The notes beneath the pieces were generated by a model that worked only from the letters and a program-made list of their open reading frames with translations, did no database searches and was not told where the DNA came from. This document shows positions 35,797-47,710 of a DNA stretch of 64,000 nucleotides, piece after piece. Position numbers and translations under genes: made by a program. The stretch is from Amia ocellicauda (lineage: Eukaryota > Chordata > Actinopteri > Amiiformes > Amiidae). Location: contig NC_089863.1 of assembly GCF_036373705.1 (NCBI RefSeq), forward strand, positions 30,340,227 through 30,404,226, given 5' to 3'. Positions within the stretch are counted from its first letter, which is position 1. Each line of letters opens with the position of its first letter.

Positions 35797-37300
35797 TATA
35801 AGTCTGATCCGATGTTACAGAATCCAACTGTACCTTTTGCTCAAATTATTATGCACATTTGTATTCAATGGGGAGGGAAATGGTGTTAAAAAAGCAAAAA
35901 AATGAACCAAGAATTTTATCTGATGTGTATGTGCTAAACTTCAGGAGTGGCTTTAAAATGTTTTGTGATGGATCAATTAGATTTTTAACTTATTTTAAGT
36001 ACAAGTTGCATCACAATCTTGTATATATGTTGCAAAATCTTTCTGTGTTGAAATCAGATCAAATTCAGCTTTAATACAAAAGATGTATTTTTTCAAGTAG
36101 CTAACCTACCTAATAATTGAAACCAAATTGCTCTCTAGTAAAGGTTAATTTCTGCTTGGTAATAGGATAATTGATTCTGAGCTGATTGCAATCAACACAT
36201 ATAAGGCCACTGTGCTTTCTTAGTATTTTAATAAAAACAATGAATACAGGAAGTTTTCTGTTTTGTTATCCTGGTTATATTCCAAGTTTGAAAGGATATT
36301 ATGAAGCTTTGAACAAAATAAACAATTTTGCAGAATGCAATTGTATTGCAACAAATATTTTGTTTTCCGTCCCTTCTGTATTCTCATCCTTTGTGATACA
36401 CCTGAGTACAGTTTGTTTATATTCAATTATCAAAATCATTTCACTGCAGCCTGAGCCGACTCACCATGAGAAAATACACTCAAATACAATTATAAAACAA
36501 ACAAACAAACAAATTAGGTGTTAATAATACTTCTAATTTCATTTGAAGAACAAGGCATTTCCACAGACAAGTGGTGAGGAACCCTAGTTCTGGAGGGCCA
36601 ATGGAACAAAAAACAAAAGTCACATCTCTTGACATCTTCAAGTCAGTTTTCACAGTCAGCTCCAGATCTGAATGATCAATACAGTTTTCCATTTACTAGA
36701 CTCCAGGCACTGTTGAAGAATGTCTGGTGTGTTTTTTTTTTGTTTGTTTTTTTACTTCTCCACAAACACAGAAAAACTACAGAATTCAATAATGTTTCAG
36801 GATCGTTAATGCAGATTTAATTATCATCATTGTCAATATCATTATTTATGACCTGTGATAATGGGATTAAAGGGCACTGCCATTTTGTAATTACTGCAAT
36901 CTCGTTTTCAACGGAGTAAATATATATCTCAAATAATGAGTACCATGGACAGCTCTTAAACGAAGTTTAAGTTTTGAGTCTGAGAGTTAGTACTTTGCTC
37001 TGTACTTCATTGCGTAGTAGCTAGTACGGTACTATCTCGGGATCATTCGCTGCCGGCCCAGTCAATGAATATTACATTTAATTTAATAGAGTAAAGCACT
37101 CCTTGTTCTCAGCCTTTCCCAGCATAATGGAGAGCAGGCTTTATACTCTGAGTCTACACTCTAAAGTGCTGGGTTATATATGTATATATATATAAAGTAT
37201 TGGATGCGTTAAATATGTATAGGACAGGTTTGGGAAAATGTCCCAGATGTGGTATATATGCTAGGAATTGCATAGCCTATTGTGATTCATACCTTCTACA

Positions 37301-37352
<52 letters not shown>

Positions 37353-37364
37353 TTAATAATAATA
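37301..37364. repeat. AAT microsatellite at right edge of triplication
   Basis: AAT run with one TATT interruption. The left side matches the other unit ends and the right side (ACATATCTGACG) does not, so this is the right breakpoint. Confidence 0.9.
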
Positions 37365-37418
37365 CATATCTGACGAATTAGAATATAAGGTTTATATAGT
37401 ACAGCTTGTTTCCTATAG

Positions 37419-37613
37419 ACTATAGTTGCTGCTGCTGCATCTACATCTCCAGAGACGACAGCAATTGACCAGCAGACAGATTCACCGCTGTCCCCAGGAC
37501 TGCATGTGTTGGCTACAGGAGCAGAAAGTGCAGGAAGCAGACATTTTAAAAATAACGATGCAAGTAGGACACTATTTTTCACAAAAAATAATGGACATTT
37601 GCAAGCGAAATAA
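37419..37613 (+). pseudogene. Unrecognised coding-like fragment
   Basis: A 64-codon open frame begins directly after an acceptor-like CTTGTTTCCTATAG (ending 37418). It reads as Ser/Thr/Ala-rich sequence (VAAAASTSPETTAIDQQTDS) followed by a more basic end, with no ATG. The composition suggests a piece of a real protein, such as a linker near a zinc-finger or transposase N-terminus, but I do not recognise it. It lies between the two tandem arrays. Confidence 0.25.
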
Positions 37614-38140
37614 GTGATTGGGCACGTGTGTGTGTTATTCATCAATGTAATAAGATGTAATTGCAATTAATGTTAATTTTAGTTTTGCATTTGTTGCCTA
37701 CATTTTGTCTGGTTTTATTGATTGATTTTTACCATAACTGGTCACCAGCTAAAACAGCATTCGATGTCTTAGCTGGTTTAAGCTGGGGTTTTTTTCAGTA
37801 GAGCTGGCGGCTCCTCCTCCTCTCAGTAAATAGGAGAGCGAAGGTGAAAGAAAGGACTTGTTGTATTCGTGTCCCTTGAGGGAAGACTGCTTCAGGTGAA
37901 GCAGGCTGAGTAAAGGGTATTTATATTTTCTTCTCTTTCGGTGTCTCTGTGAGCTGCTGCCACAGGTCGAGTTCGCATTATAGGATTCTGTGCTTTTCTA
38001 CCGCTGAGTTTATCAGATCAAAGCACCGTCTGTGCAATTGTAACATTCCCAGATATCCCGAAAAAGGCCACACGGTGGAGACAAAACACCACGTTATTGA
38101 ATAATGAATCTCATTTCACTTCAGTCCCAATTAGATTTAA

Positions 38141-38368
38141 TTGTTCGTCTTTAATCGCGGTTCAGTAAGTGACCCTCGTAATTTATGTGATGCAGTAAAA
38201 GGCTTTATTAGGACTTCTACTACTCTATTCGCCTCTAATCTGAATAAATCCCATGTGTGCAAAATTTTGGAGCTGGAATCCAAACTTGCCCTTCTTGGAC
38301 ACATTCTAAAGAAATCAACCTCTGAAACCTTTTTCAGATATTACATGAAAGGAGCTATATCTTACTAA
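38141..38368 (+). pseudogene. L1-like LINE ORF2 fragment
   Basis: The frame reads SVSDPRNLCDAVKGFIRTST, then SNLNKSHVCKILELESKLAL. This resembles the segment between endonuclease and reverse transcriptase in L1-clade LINEs (the W-A-KGYIR...I..AS..NK pattern followed by the ELE coiled region). It has no catalytic residues and no ATG start. Copies are at 39789-40016, 41437-41664, 43085-43312 and 44733-44960. Confidence 0.55.
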
Positions 38369-38500
38369 GATGGCGTGCAGATTTCTTTATCCATAGAGCT
38401 TGGCAGAATTATTATTTTAACGTCAGTAGATCGAGTCACCTTAAAGCCTTGCTAATATTTGTTCTATTACAAATACTAGATGCCAGATAGTGTATCAGTA

Positions 38501-38592
38501 TACAGCTTTGAATACAATGAACGAAATGCAGAATTTATCAAAGATGCATCTTTGATAAATTCTGAATTTCGTTCATTGTATTCAAAGCTGTA
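38501..38592. repeat. 92-bp near-perfect palindrome, unit 1
   Basis: 46-bp arms with no spacer, centred on GATGCATC (38543-38550), with one mismatch (AAATGCAG against AAATTCAG). It would extrude as a cruciform or fold as an RNA hairpin. Confidence 0.95.
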
Positions 38593-38814
38593 CACTTCTG
38601 GTACATTCTGGTACATATTTCCATATGCTTGGTGTCACAAAACTGTATTCCTTATAATGTCCACATTAAAAACTTCGACGTATAAGAAGTTCAAAAGTTA
38701 AAAACAGGCGAAAATGGGGCTGAGTGTAAAGACTTCAGATTCAACACAAAAGCAGAGGCAGCTACATTTATCACTGATCACACAATGTCTGAGTAGCAAA
38801 TAATACGCCAAATA

Positions 38815-39160
38815 TTTCCTCTGCAATCTGGCTTCCACACAAGCTCACTGATTCCCTCAACTGTGCTCATGCGCCTCCCTTTCCACAGTCCTCATCCTCC
38901 TTGATCTATCTGCAGTCAATCACTCCATCCTCCTCTCCTGCCTCGCTGACCTTGGAATCTCTGGAACCTCAATGACATGGGGAGGTTCTTCATCCACTCC
39001 TCAACCTCTCCTCACAGGCATACCTCAAGGCTCCGCCCTGGGCCCGCTCCTGTTCTCTCTCTACACACACTACCTGGGCCCCCTCATCATATCCCATGGT
39101 TTCTCTTTACATTTTAATGCAGCTGATTCCCTCTTCCCTCAACTCTCCTGTTAAATTGCA
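38815..39160 (+). pseudogene. L2-like LINE reverse-transcriptase fragment
   Basis: The + strand reads LILLDLSAVNHSILLSCLAD, ADLGISGT, then TGIPQGSALGPLLFSLYTHY and LIISHGFSLHFNAADS. These are L2-type reverse-transcriptase blocks. The YADD-like catalytic motif is changed to NAADS, and the region between NHSILL and TGIPQG is shortened. Copies are at about 40463-40808, 42111-42456, 43759-44104 and 45407-45752. Confidence 0.75.
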
Positions 39161-39388
39161 ATTTATATCTATAGTTTTCATAGTAAAACTTGCTTTTACA
39201 TTGCTAGTACTCATGTTGTTTATATTGATTGCCCCTATGTCCCTTTCCCTATAGCTCTTAATTATGCTTCACATCTCATCTGCAATTAGTAGCTCACAAA
39301 TCTAGGATGTATCCACTATGTTGATAAATGTATAATCTGTAGCTAAAACATCTATGAATTACAACAGATTTTTTGTGTTAATCTACTG

Positions 39389-41036
39389 GTCACCAGCTAA
39401 AACAGCATTCGATGTCTTAGCTGGTTTAAGCTGGGGTTTTTTTCAGTAGAGCTGGCGGCTCCTCCTCCTCTCAGTAAATAGGAGAGCGAAGGTGAAAGAA
39501 AGGACTTGTTGTATTCGTGTCCCTTGAGGGAAGACTGCTTCAGGTGAAGCAGGCTGAGTAAAGGGTATTTATATTTTCTTCTCTTTCGGTGTCTCTGTGA
39601 GCTGCTGCCACAGGTCGAGTTCGCATTATAGGATTCTGTGCTTTTCTACCGCTGAGTTTATCAGATCAAAGCACCGTCTGTGCAATTGTAACATTCCCAG
39701 ATATCCCGAAAAAGGCCACACGGTGGAGACAAAACACCACGTTATTGAATAATGAATCTCATTTCACTTCAGTCCCAATTAGATTTAATTGTTCGTCTTT
39801 AATCGCGGTTCAGTAAGTGACCCTCGTAATTTATGTGATGCAGTAAAAGGCTTTATTAGGACTTCTACTACTCTATTCGCCTCTAATCTGAATAAATCCC
39901 ATGTGTGCAAAATTTTGGAGCTGGAATCCAAACTTGCCCTTCTTGGACACATTCTAAAGAAATCAACCTCTGAAACCTTTTTCAGATATTACATGAAAGG
40001 AGCTATATCTTACTAAGATGGCGTGCAGATTTCTTTATCCATAGAGCTTGGCAGAATTATTATTTTAACGTCAGTAGATCGAGTCACCTTAAAGCCTTGC
40101 TAATATTTGTTCTATTACAAATACTAGATGCCAGATAGTGTATCAGTATACAGCTTTGAATACAATGAACGAAATGCAGAATTTATCAAAGATGCATCTT
40201 TGATAAATTCTGAATTTCGTTCATTGTATTCAAAGCTGTACACTTCTGGTACATTCTGGTACATATTTCCATATGCTTGGTGTCACAAAACTGTATTCCT
40301 TATAATGTCCACATTAAAAACTTCGACGTATAAGAAGTTCAAAAGTTAAAAACAGGCGAAAATGGGGCTGAGTGTAAAGACTTCAGATTCAACACAAAAG
40401 CAGAGGCAGCTACATTTATCACTGATCACACAATGTCTGAGTAGCAAATAATACGCCAAATATTTCCTCTGCAATCTGGCTTCCACACAAGCTCACTGAT
40501 TCCCTCAACTGTGCTCATGCGCCTCCCTTTCCACAGTCCTCATCCTCCTTGATCTATCTGCAGTCAATCACTCCATCCTCCTCTCCTGCCTCGCTGACCT
40601 TGGAATCTCTGGAACCTCAATGACATGGGGAGGTTCTTCATCCACTCCTCAACCTCTCCTCACAGGCATACCTCAAGGCTCCGCCCTGGGCCCGCTCCTG
40701 TTCTCTCTCTACACACACTACCTGGGCCCCCTCATCATATCCCATGGTTTCTCTTTACATTTTAATGCAGCTGATTCCCTCTTCCCTCAACTCTCCTGTT
40801 AAATTGCAATTTATATCTATAGTTTTCATAGTAAAACTTGCTTTTACATTGCTAGTACTCATGTTGTTTATATTGATTGCCCCTATGTCCCTTTCCCTAT
40901 AGCTCTTAATTATGCTTCACATCTCATCTGCAATTAGTAGCTCACAAATCTAGGATGTATCCACTATGTTGATAAATGTATAATCTGTAGCTAAAACATC
41001 TATGAATTACAACAGATTTTTTGTGTTAATCTACTG
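39389..41036. repeat. 1,648-bp unit 2
   Basis: Same structure as unit 1. No difference from unit 1 was spotted by eye. Confidence 0.9.
40149..40240. repeat. 92-bp palindrome, unit 2
   Basis: Identical to 38501-38592, including the single arm mismatch. Confidence 0.95.
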
Positions 41037-42684
41037 GTCACCAGCTAAAACAGCATTCGATGTCTTAGCTGGTTTAAGCTGGGGTTTTTTTCAGTAGAGC
41101 TGGCGGCTCCTCCTCCTCTCAGTAAATAGGAGAGCGAAGGTGAAAGAAAGGACTTGTTGTATTCGTGTCCCTTGAGGGAAGACTGCTTCAGGTGAAGCAG
41201 GCTGAGTAAAGGGTATTTATATTTTCTTCTCTTTCGGTGTCTCTGTGAGCTGCTGCCACAGGTCGAGTTCGCATTATAGGATTCTGTGCTTTTCTACCGC
41301 TGAGTTTATCAGATCAAAGCACCGTCTGTGCAATTGTAACATTCCCAGATATCCCGAAAAAGGCCACACGGTGGAGACAAAACACCACGTTATTGAATAA
41401 TGAATCTCATTTCACTTCAGTCCCAATTAGATTTAATTGTTCGTCTTTAATCGCGGTTCAGTAAGTGACCCTCGTAATTTATGTGATGCAGTAAAAGGCT
41501 TTATTAGGACTTCTACTACTCTATTCGCCTCTAATCTGAATAAATCCCATGTGTGCAAAATTTTGGAGCTGGAATCCAAACTTGCCCTTCTTGGACACAT
41601 TCTAAAGAAATCAACCTCTGAAACCTTTTTCAGATATTACATGAAAGGAGCTATATCTTACTAAGATGGCGTGCAGATTTCTTTATCCATAGAGCTTGGC
41701 AGAATTATTATTTTAACGTCAGTAGATCGAGTCACCTTAAAGCCTTGCTAATATTTGTTCTATTACAAATACTAGATGCCAGATAGTGTATCAGTATACA
41801 GCTTTGAATACAATGAACGAAATGCAGAATTTATCAAAGATGCATCTTTGATAAATTCTGAATTTCGTTCATTGTATTCAAAGCTGTACACTTCTGGTAC
41901 ATTCTGGTACATATTTCCATATGCTTGGTGTCACAAAACTGTATTCCTTATAATGTCCACATTAAAAACTTCGACGTATAAGAAGTTCAAAAGTTAAAAA
42001 CAGGCGAAAATGGGGCTGAGTGTAAAGACTTCAGATTCAACACAAAAGCAGAGGCAGCTACATTTATCACTGATCACACAATGTCTGAGTAGCAAATAAT
42101 ACGCCAAATATTTCCTCTGCAATCTGGCTTCCACACAAGCTCACTGATTCCCTCAACTGTGCTCATGCGCCTCCCTTTCCACAGTCCTCATCCTCCTTGA
42201 TCTATCTGCAGTCAATCACTCCATCCTCCTCTCCTGCCTCGCTGACCTTGGAATCTCTGGAACCTCAATGACATGGGGAGGTTCTTCATCCACTCCTCAA
42301 CCTCTCCTCACAGGCATACCTCAAGGCTCCGCCCTGGGCCCGCTCCTGTTCTCTCTCTACACACACTACCTGGGCCCCCTCATCATATCCCATGGTTTCT
42401 CTTTACATTTTAATGCAGCTGATTCCCTCTTCCCTCAACTCTCCTGTTAAATTGCAATTTATATCTATAGTTTTCATAGTAAAACTTGCTTTTACATTGC
42501 TAGTACTCATGTTGTTTATATTGATTGCCCCTATGTCCCTTTCCCTATAGCTCTTAATTATGCTTCACATCTCATCTGCAATTAGTAGCTCACAAATCTA
42601 GGATGTATCCACTATGTTGATAAATGTATAATCTGTAGCTAAAACATCTATGAATTACAACAGATTTTTTGTGTTAATCTACTG
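41037..42684. repeat. 1,648-bp unit 3
   Basis: Same structure as unit 1. No difference was spotted by eye. Confidence 0.9.
41797..41888. repeat. 92-bp palindrome, unit 3
   Basis: Identical to 38501-38592. Confidence 0.95.
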
Positions 42685-44332
42685 GTCACCAGCTAAAACA
42701 GCATTCGATGTCTTAGCTGGTTTAAGCTGGGGTTTTTTTCAGTAGAGCTGGCGGCTCCTCCTCCTCTCAGTAAATAGGAGAGCGAAGGTGAAAGAAAGGA
42801 CTTGTTGTATTCGTGTCCCTTGAGGGAAGACTGCTTCAGGTGAAGCAGGCTGAGTAAAGGGTATTTATATTTTCTTCTCTTTCGGTGTCTCTGTGAGCTG
42901 CTGCCACAGGTCGAGTTCGCATTATAGGATTCTGTGCTTTTCTACCGCTGAGTTTATCAGATCAAAGCACCGTCTGTGCAATTGTAACATTCCCAGATAT
43001 CCCGAAAAAGGCCACACGGTGGAGACAAAACACCACGTTATTGAATAATGAATCTCATTTCACTTCAGTCCCAATTAGATTTAATTGTTCGTCTTTAATC
43101 GCGGTTCAGTAAGTGACCCTCGTAATTTATGTGATGCAGTAAAAGGCTTTATTAGGACTTCTACTACTCTATTCGCCTCTAATCTGAATAAATCCCATGT
43201 GTGCAAAATTTTGGAGCTGGAATCCAAACTTGCCCTTCTTGGACACATTCTAAAGAAATCAACCTCTGAAACCTTTTTCAGATATTACATGAAAGGAGCT
43301 ATATCTTACTAAGATGGCGTGCAGATTTCTTTATCCATAGAGCTTGGCAGAATTATTATTTTAACGTCAGTAGATCGAGTCACCTTAAAGCATTGCTAAT
43401 ATTTGTTCTATTACAAATACTAGATGCCAGATAGTGTATCAGTATACAGCTTTGAATACAATGAACGAAATGCAGAATTTATCAAAGATGCATCTTTGAT
43501 AAATTCTGAATTTCGTTCATTGTATTCAAAGCTGTACACTTCTGGTACATTCTGGTACATATTTCCATATGCTTGGTGTCACAAAACTGTATTCCTTATA
43601 ATGTCCACATTAAAAACTTCGACGTATAAGAAGTTCAAAAGTTAAAAACAGGCGAAAATGGGGCTGAGTGTAAAGACTTCAGATTCAACACAAAAGCAGA
43701 GGCAGCTACATTTATCACTGATCACACAATGTCTGAGTAGCAAATAATACGCCAAATATTTCCTCTGCAATCTGGCTTCCACACAAGCTCACTGATTCCC
43801 TCAACTGTGCTCATGCGCCTCCCTTTCCACAGTCCTCATCCTCCTTGATCTATCTGCAGTCAATCACTCCATCCTCCTCTCCTGCCTCGCTGACCTTGGA
43901 ATCTCTGGAACCTCAATGACATGGGGAGGTTCTTCATCCACTCCTCAACCTCTCCTCACAGGCATACCTCAAGGCTCCGCCCTGGGCCCGCTCCTGTTCT
44001 CTCTCTACACACACTACCTGGGCCCCCTCATCATATCCCATGGTTTCTCTTTACATTTTAATGCAGCTGATTCCCTCTTCCCTCAACTCTCCTGTTAAAT
44101 TGCAATTTATATCTATAGTTTTCATAGTAAAACTTGCTTTTACATTGCTAGTACTCATGTTGTTTATATTGATTGCCCCTATGTCCCTTTCCCTATAGCT
44201 CTTAATTATGCTTCACATCTCATCTGCAATTAGTAGCTCACAAATCTAGGATGTATCCACTATGTTGATAAATGTATAATCTGTAGCTAAAACATCTATG
44301 AATTACAACAGATTTTTTGTGTTAATCTACTG
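42685..44332. repeat. 1,648-bp unit 4
   Basis: Same structure, with a private A for C near 43392. Confidence 0.9.
43445..43536. repeat. 92-bp palindrome, unit 4
   Basis: Identical to 38501-38592. Confidence 0.95.
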
Positions 44333-45979
44333 GTCACCAGCTAAAACAGCATTCGATGTCTTAGCTGGTTTAAGCTGGGGTTTTTTTCAGTAGAGCTGGC
44401 GGCTCCTCCTCCTCTCAGTAAATAGGAGAGCGAAGGTGAAAGAAAGGACTTGTTGTATTCGTGTCCCTTGAGGGAAGACTGCTTCAGGTGAAGCAGGCTG
44501 AGTAAAGGGTATTTATATTTTCTTCTCTTTCGGTGTCTCTGTGAGCTGCTGCCACAGGTCGAGTTCGCATTATAGGATTCTGTGCTTTTCTACCGCTGAG
44601 TTTATCAGATCAAAGCACCGTCTGTGCAATTGTAACATTCCCAGATATCCCGAAAAAGGCCACACGGTGGAGACAAAACACCACGTTATTGAATAATGAA
44701 TCTCATTTCACTTCAGTCCCAATTAGATTTAATTGTTCGTCTTTAATCGCGGTTCAGTAAGTGACCCTCGTAATTTATGTGATGCAGTAAAAGGCTTTAT
44801 TAGGACTTCTACTACTCTATTCGCCTCTAATCTGAATAAATCCCATGTGTGCAAAATTTTGGAGCTGGAATCCAAACTTGCCCTTCTTGGACACATTCTA
44901 AAGAAATCAACCTCTGAAACCTTTTTCAGATATTACATGAAAGGAGCTATATCTTACTAAGATGGCGTGCAGATTTCTTTATCCATAGAGCTTGGCAGAA
45001 TTATTATTTTAACGTCAGTAGATCGAGTCACCTTAAAGCCTTGCTAATATTTGTTCTATTACAAATACTAGATGCCAGATAGTGTATCAGTATACAGCTT
45101 TGAATACAATGAACGAAATGCAGAATTTATCAAAGATGCATCTTTGATAAATTCTGAATTTCGTTCATTGTATTCAAAGCTGTACACTTCTGGTACATTC
45201 TGGTACATATTTCCATATGCTTGGTGTCACAAAACTGTATTCCTTATAATGTCCACATTAAAAACTTCGACGTATAAGAAGTTCAAAAGTTAAAAACAGG
45301 CGAAAATGGGGCTGAGTGTAAAGACTTCAGATTCAACACAAAAGCAGAGGCAGCTACATTTATCACTGATCACACAATGTCTGAGTAGCAAATAATAAGC
45401 CAAATATTTCCTCTGCAATCTGGCTTCCACACAAGCTCACTGATTCCCTCAACTGTGCTCATGCGCCTCCCTTTCCACAGTCCTCATCCTCCTTGATCTA
45501 TCTGCAGTCAATCACTCCATCCTCCTCTCCTGCCTCGCTGACCTTGGAATCTCTGGAACCTCAATGACATGGGGAGGTTCTTCATCCACTCCTCAACCTC
45601 TCCTCACAGGCATACCTCAAGGCTCCGCCCTGGGCCCGCTCCTGTTCTCTCTCTACACACACTACCTGGGCCCCCTCATCATATCCCATGGTTTCTCTTT
45701 ACATTTTAATGCAGCTGATTCCCTCTTCCCTCAACTCTCCTGTTAAATTGCAATTTATATCTATAGTTTTCATAGTAAAACTTGCTTTTACATTGCTAGT
45801 ACTCATGTTGTTTATATTGATTGCCCCTATGTCCCTTTCCCTATAGCTCTTAATTATGCTTCACATCTCATCTGCAATTAGTAGCTCACAAATCTAGGAT
45901 GTATCCACTATGTTGATAAATGTATAATCTGTAGCTAAAACATCTATGAATTACAACAGATTTTTTGTGTTAATCTACT
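44333..45979. repeat. 1,648-bp unit 5
   Basis: Same structure, with a private A for C near 45400. The right edge diverges after AATCTACT, where other units continue with GGTCACC. Confidence 0.9.
45093..45184. repeat. 92-bp palindrome, unit 5
   Basis: Identical to 38501-38592. Confidence 0.95.
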
Positions 45980-46013
45980 TTTCTCCAGCCCCATTCATGC
46001 TGTACAAATAAAG

Positions 46014-46080
<67 letters not shown>
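45980..46080 (+). repeat. LINE 3' end and (TTA)n
   Basis: TTCTCCAGCCCCATTCATGC, then ACAAATAAAGTTTATTATTA and about 20 TTA repeats to 46078. This is the natural 3' end of the L2-like LINE whose fragments fill the array. Confidence 0.7.
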
Positions 46081-46086
<6 letters not shown>

Positions 46087-47498
46087 CAATCATTCATTAA
46101 TTCATTCATTTGAATTCAAATGGAAGGGCTGACCTTAAATTCATTAGGGAATGTTGGAAAGACTATTCAGGTGTTTGGGGAATAACCTAACCTATGACAT
46201 AATTTTGAGAAATACACTTTTTTCTTTCAAGTGCGCTGCACGAACCATCCACTTATCTATAATTTGTTTTATGTAATTTGTTTGCTGCAAGAAAGGCAAG
46301 GCGACTAAGGCTGTAGAACAATGCTATATTATGCATATTTCATTAAGGTTTCTGTAATATAGTTTTTTTGTGCAATACTCTTATTTATATTGTATTTATT
46401 ATTCGTTTTATGTCACTTGTTTCTTTAATACTGTTTTTACTTTGTGGGGATTTGTTGTTGTTTCTAAAATAAAGAAAATCTCAAAGACATGAAGCTATGC
46501 AGTTTCAGTGGTGGAATTGGCTTGCGATGCAAGGGGCACCAGCTAAAATCTTTCCTAGGGTGTCACATTTGTCAGCGCTGGCCATGATATACACACACAC
46601 TGTATATATGTGTATATTTATTACTAAATGATGTATTACTTATGATGTATTGATGTGGATAATGAGTTTATGAGAAAGAACTATGTTTTTAGGTGCATTC
46701 ATCTTATAGGGGGGCTCTTCTCCACCTGCCCATATAAACGAGCCTCACGTGCTCTTCACATTGTTCACAATCCTGATTAATCCTCTTAAACAAAGACATC
46801 GGATGTAAGGATTCACTGCTTTTCAAAGTGAAACGTAAGAAGCACTAATATTAAAGGTCCTCTGGGAGAGACTATATGGATGTAGAATACAATAGTTTCT
46901 GACCATACATAAGTTCCCAGCTCCCTTGCCATTACGTCTCTTAGGTTTCTACGCAATGCTGCACATGTTTAATTTTTAAACTTAATTTCCCAGCGGCAAT
47001 TGCGTATTGGCTTCAAAACTAATAATGGATGGAAACTGTTATCTGTGTAAGATGGCAAATTGATGCAATCTGGTGGTAAATGTTAAGTACTGTAGGAACA
47101 ATGCTATTTTAGTATGTGCTTGTTATTTTAGTGTCATCCGGTAGATCTACTGGTCTCTACTGGTACTGATCTCCCAGTACCCCTACAATAACAATAACAA
47201 TAATAATAATAATAAAGTACTGGTAATAGTCTCCCAGGAGCTATTGGTTTGTCGATACTGCAACTAGTTTCCCTCTCTTGGTTTACTTATATTGGCCTCC
47301 CAGTAGTTCTCTACTAGTTCTAGTTGGTCTCTACTAGTTCTGGTTCTGACAGTGGGTGAGAAGAAATAAGAAATTTTACAACTCTGGATTGACATATTAA
47401 TATTTTTATTTGAGGTATTACTTTTATTTAGTGGAATAAAATAAAAACTATTAACAATAACAGATATAAGATACAGAAGTTATGGAATATAAATCTTG
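46081..47498. other. Stretch with no recognised gene
   Basis: AT-rich. About 47135-47350 holds a loose minisatellite built on CTGGTCTCTACTGGTACTGA and CTACTAGTTCT variants, plus a short AAT run near 47197-47216. No coding frame stands out. Confidence 0.4.
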
Positions 47499-47710
47499 TA
47501 CAGTTGTGAGCAAAATTATTCAACCCCCATTGCAAATCAGGTTTATTGTAAAAATGTACAGACTGTCAGCTGTTTGCAATGAAAAGATCAAACAAAAGCA
47601 ATTAAAAAAGCTCAATACAATGAAAGTGGTTTCCACAAATTCAACTGAAAATGCAACTTATAATGTCTTCTCCAGTCTCAAAATTATTCAACCCCTTCAT
47701 GCAAGCATCT

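Larger units (their letters stand above)
29691..37364. repeat. 7.67-kb tandem unit, copy 3
   Basis: Same contents and order. It differs from copies 1 and 2 by G for T near 36832, and shares with copy 2 the bases near 31469, 31561 and 36369 that differ from copy 1. Its right AAT run (37301-37364) has a TATT interruption and leads into single-copy DNA, marking the right breakpoint. Confidence 0.95.
37741..39388. repeat. 1,648-bp unit 1
   Basis: The left part (37741-38100) resembles a dispersed fish repeat (ACCAGCTAAAACAGC, TTAGCTGGTTTAAGCTGGGG). The middle carries an L1-like fragment and a palindrome. The right part carries an L2-like fragment and its 3' untranslated sequence. Confidence 0.9.
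37741..45979. repeat. Five-copy tandem array of a 1,648-bp unit
   Basis: Direct repeats with an exact 1,648-bp period, starting at GTCACCAGCTAAAACAGCAT. Two single-base variants were spotted: an A in AAAGCATTGC near 43392 (unit 4), and AATAATAAGCC in place of AATAATACGCC near 45400 (unit 5). Each unit is a mosaic of dead retroelement pieces and a palindrome. Unit 5 alone continues into a retroposon 3' tail with a TTA run, so it probably retains the ancestral right flank. Confidence 0.95.
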
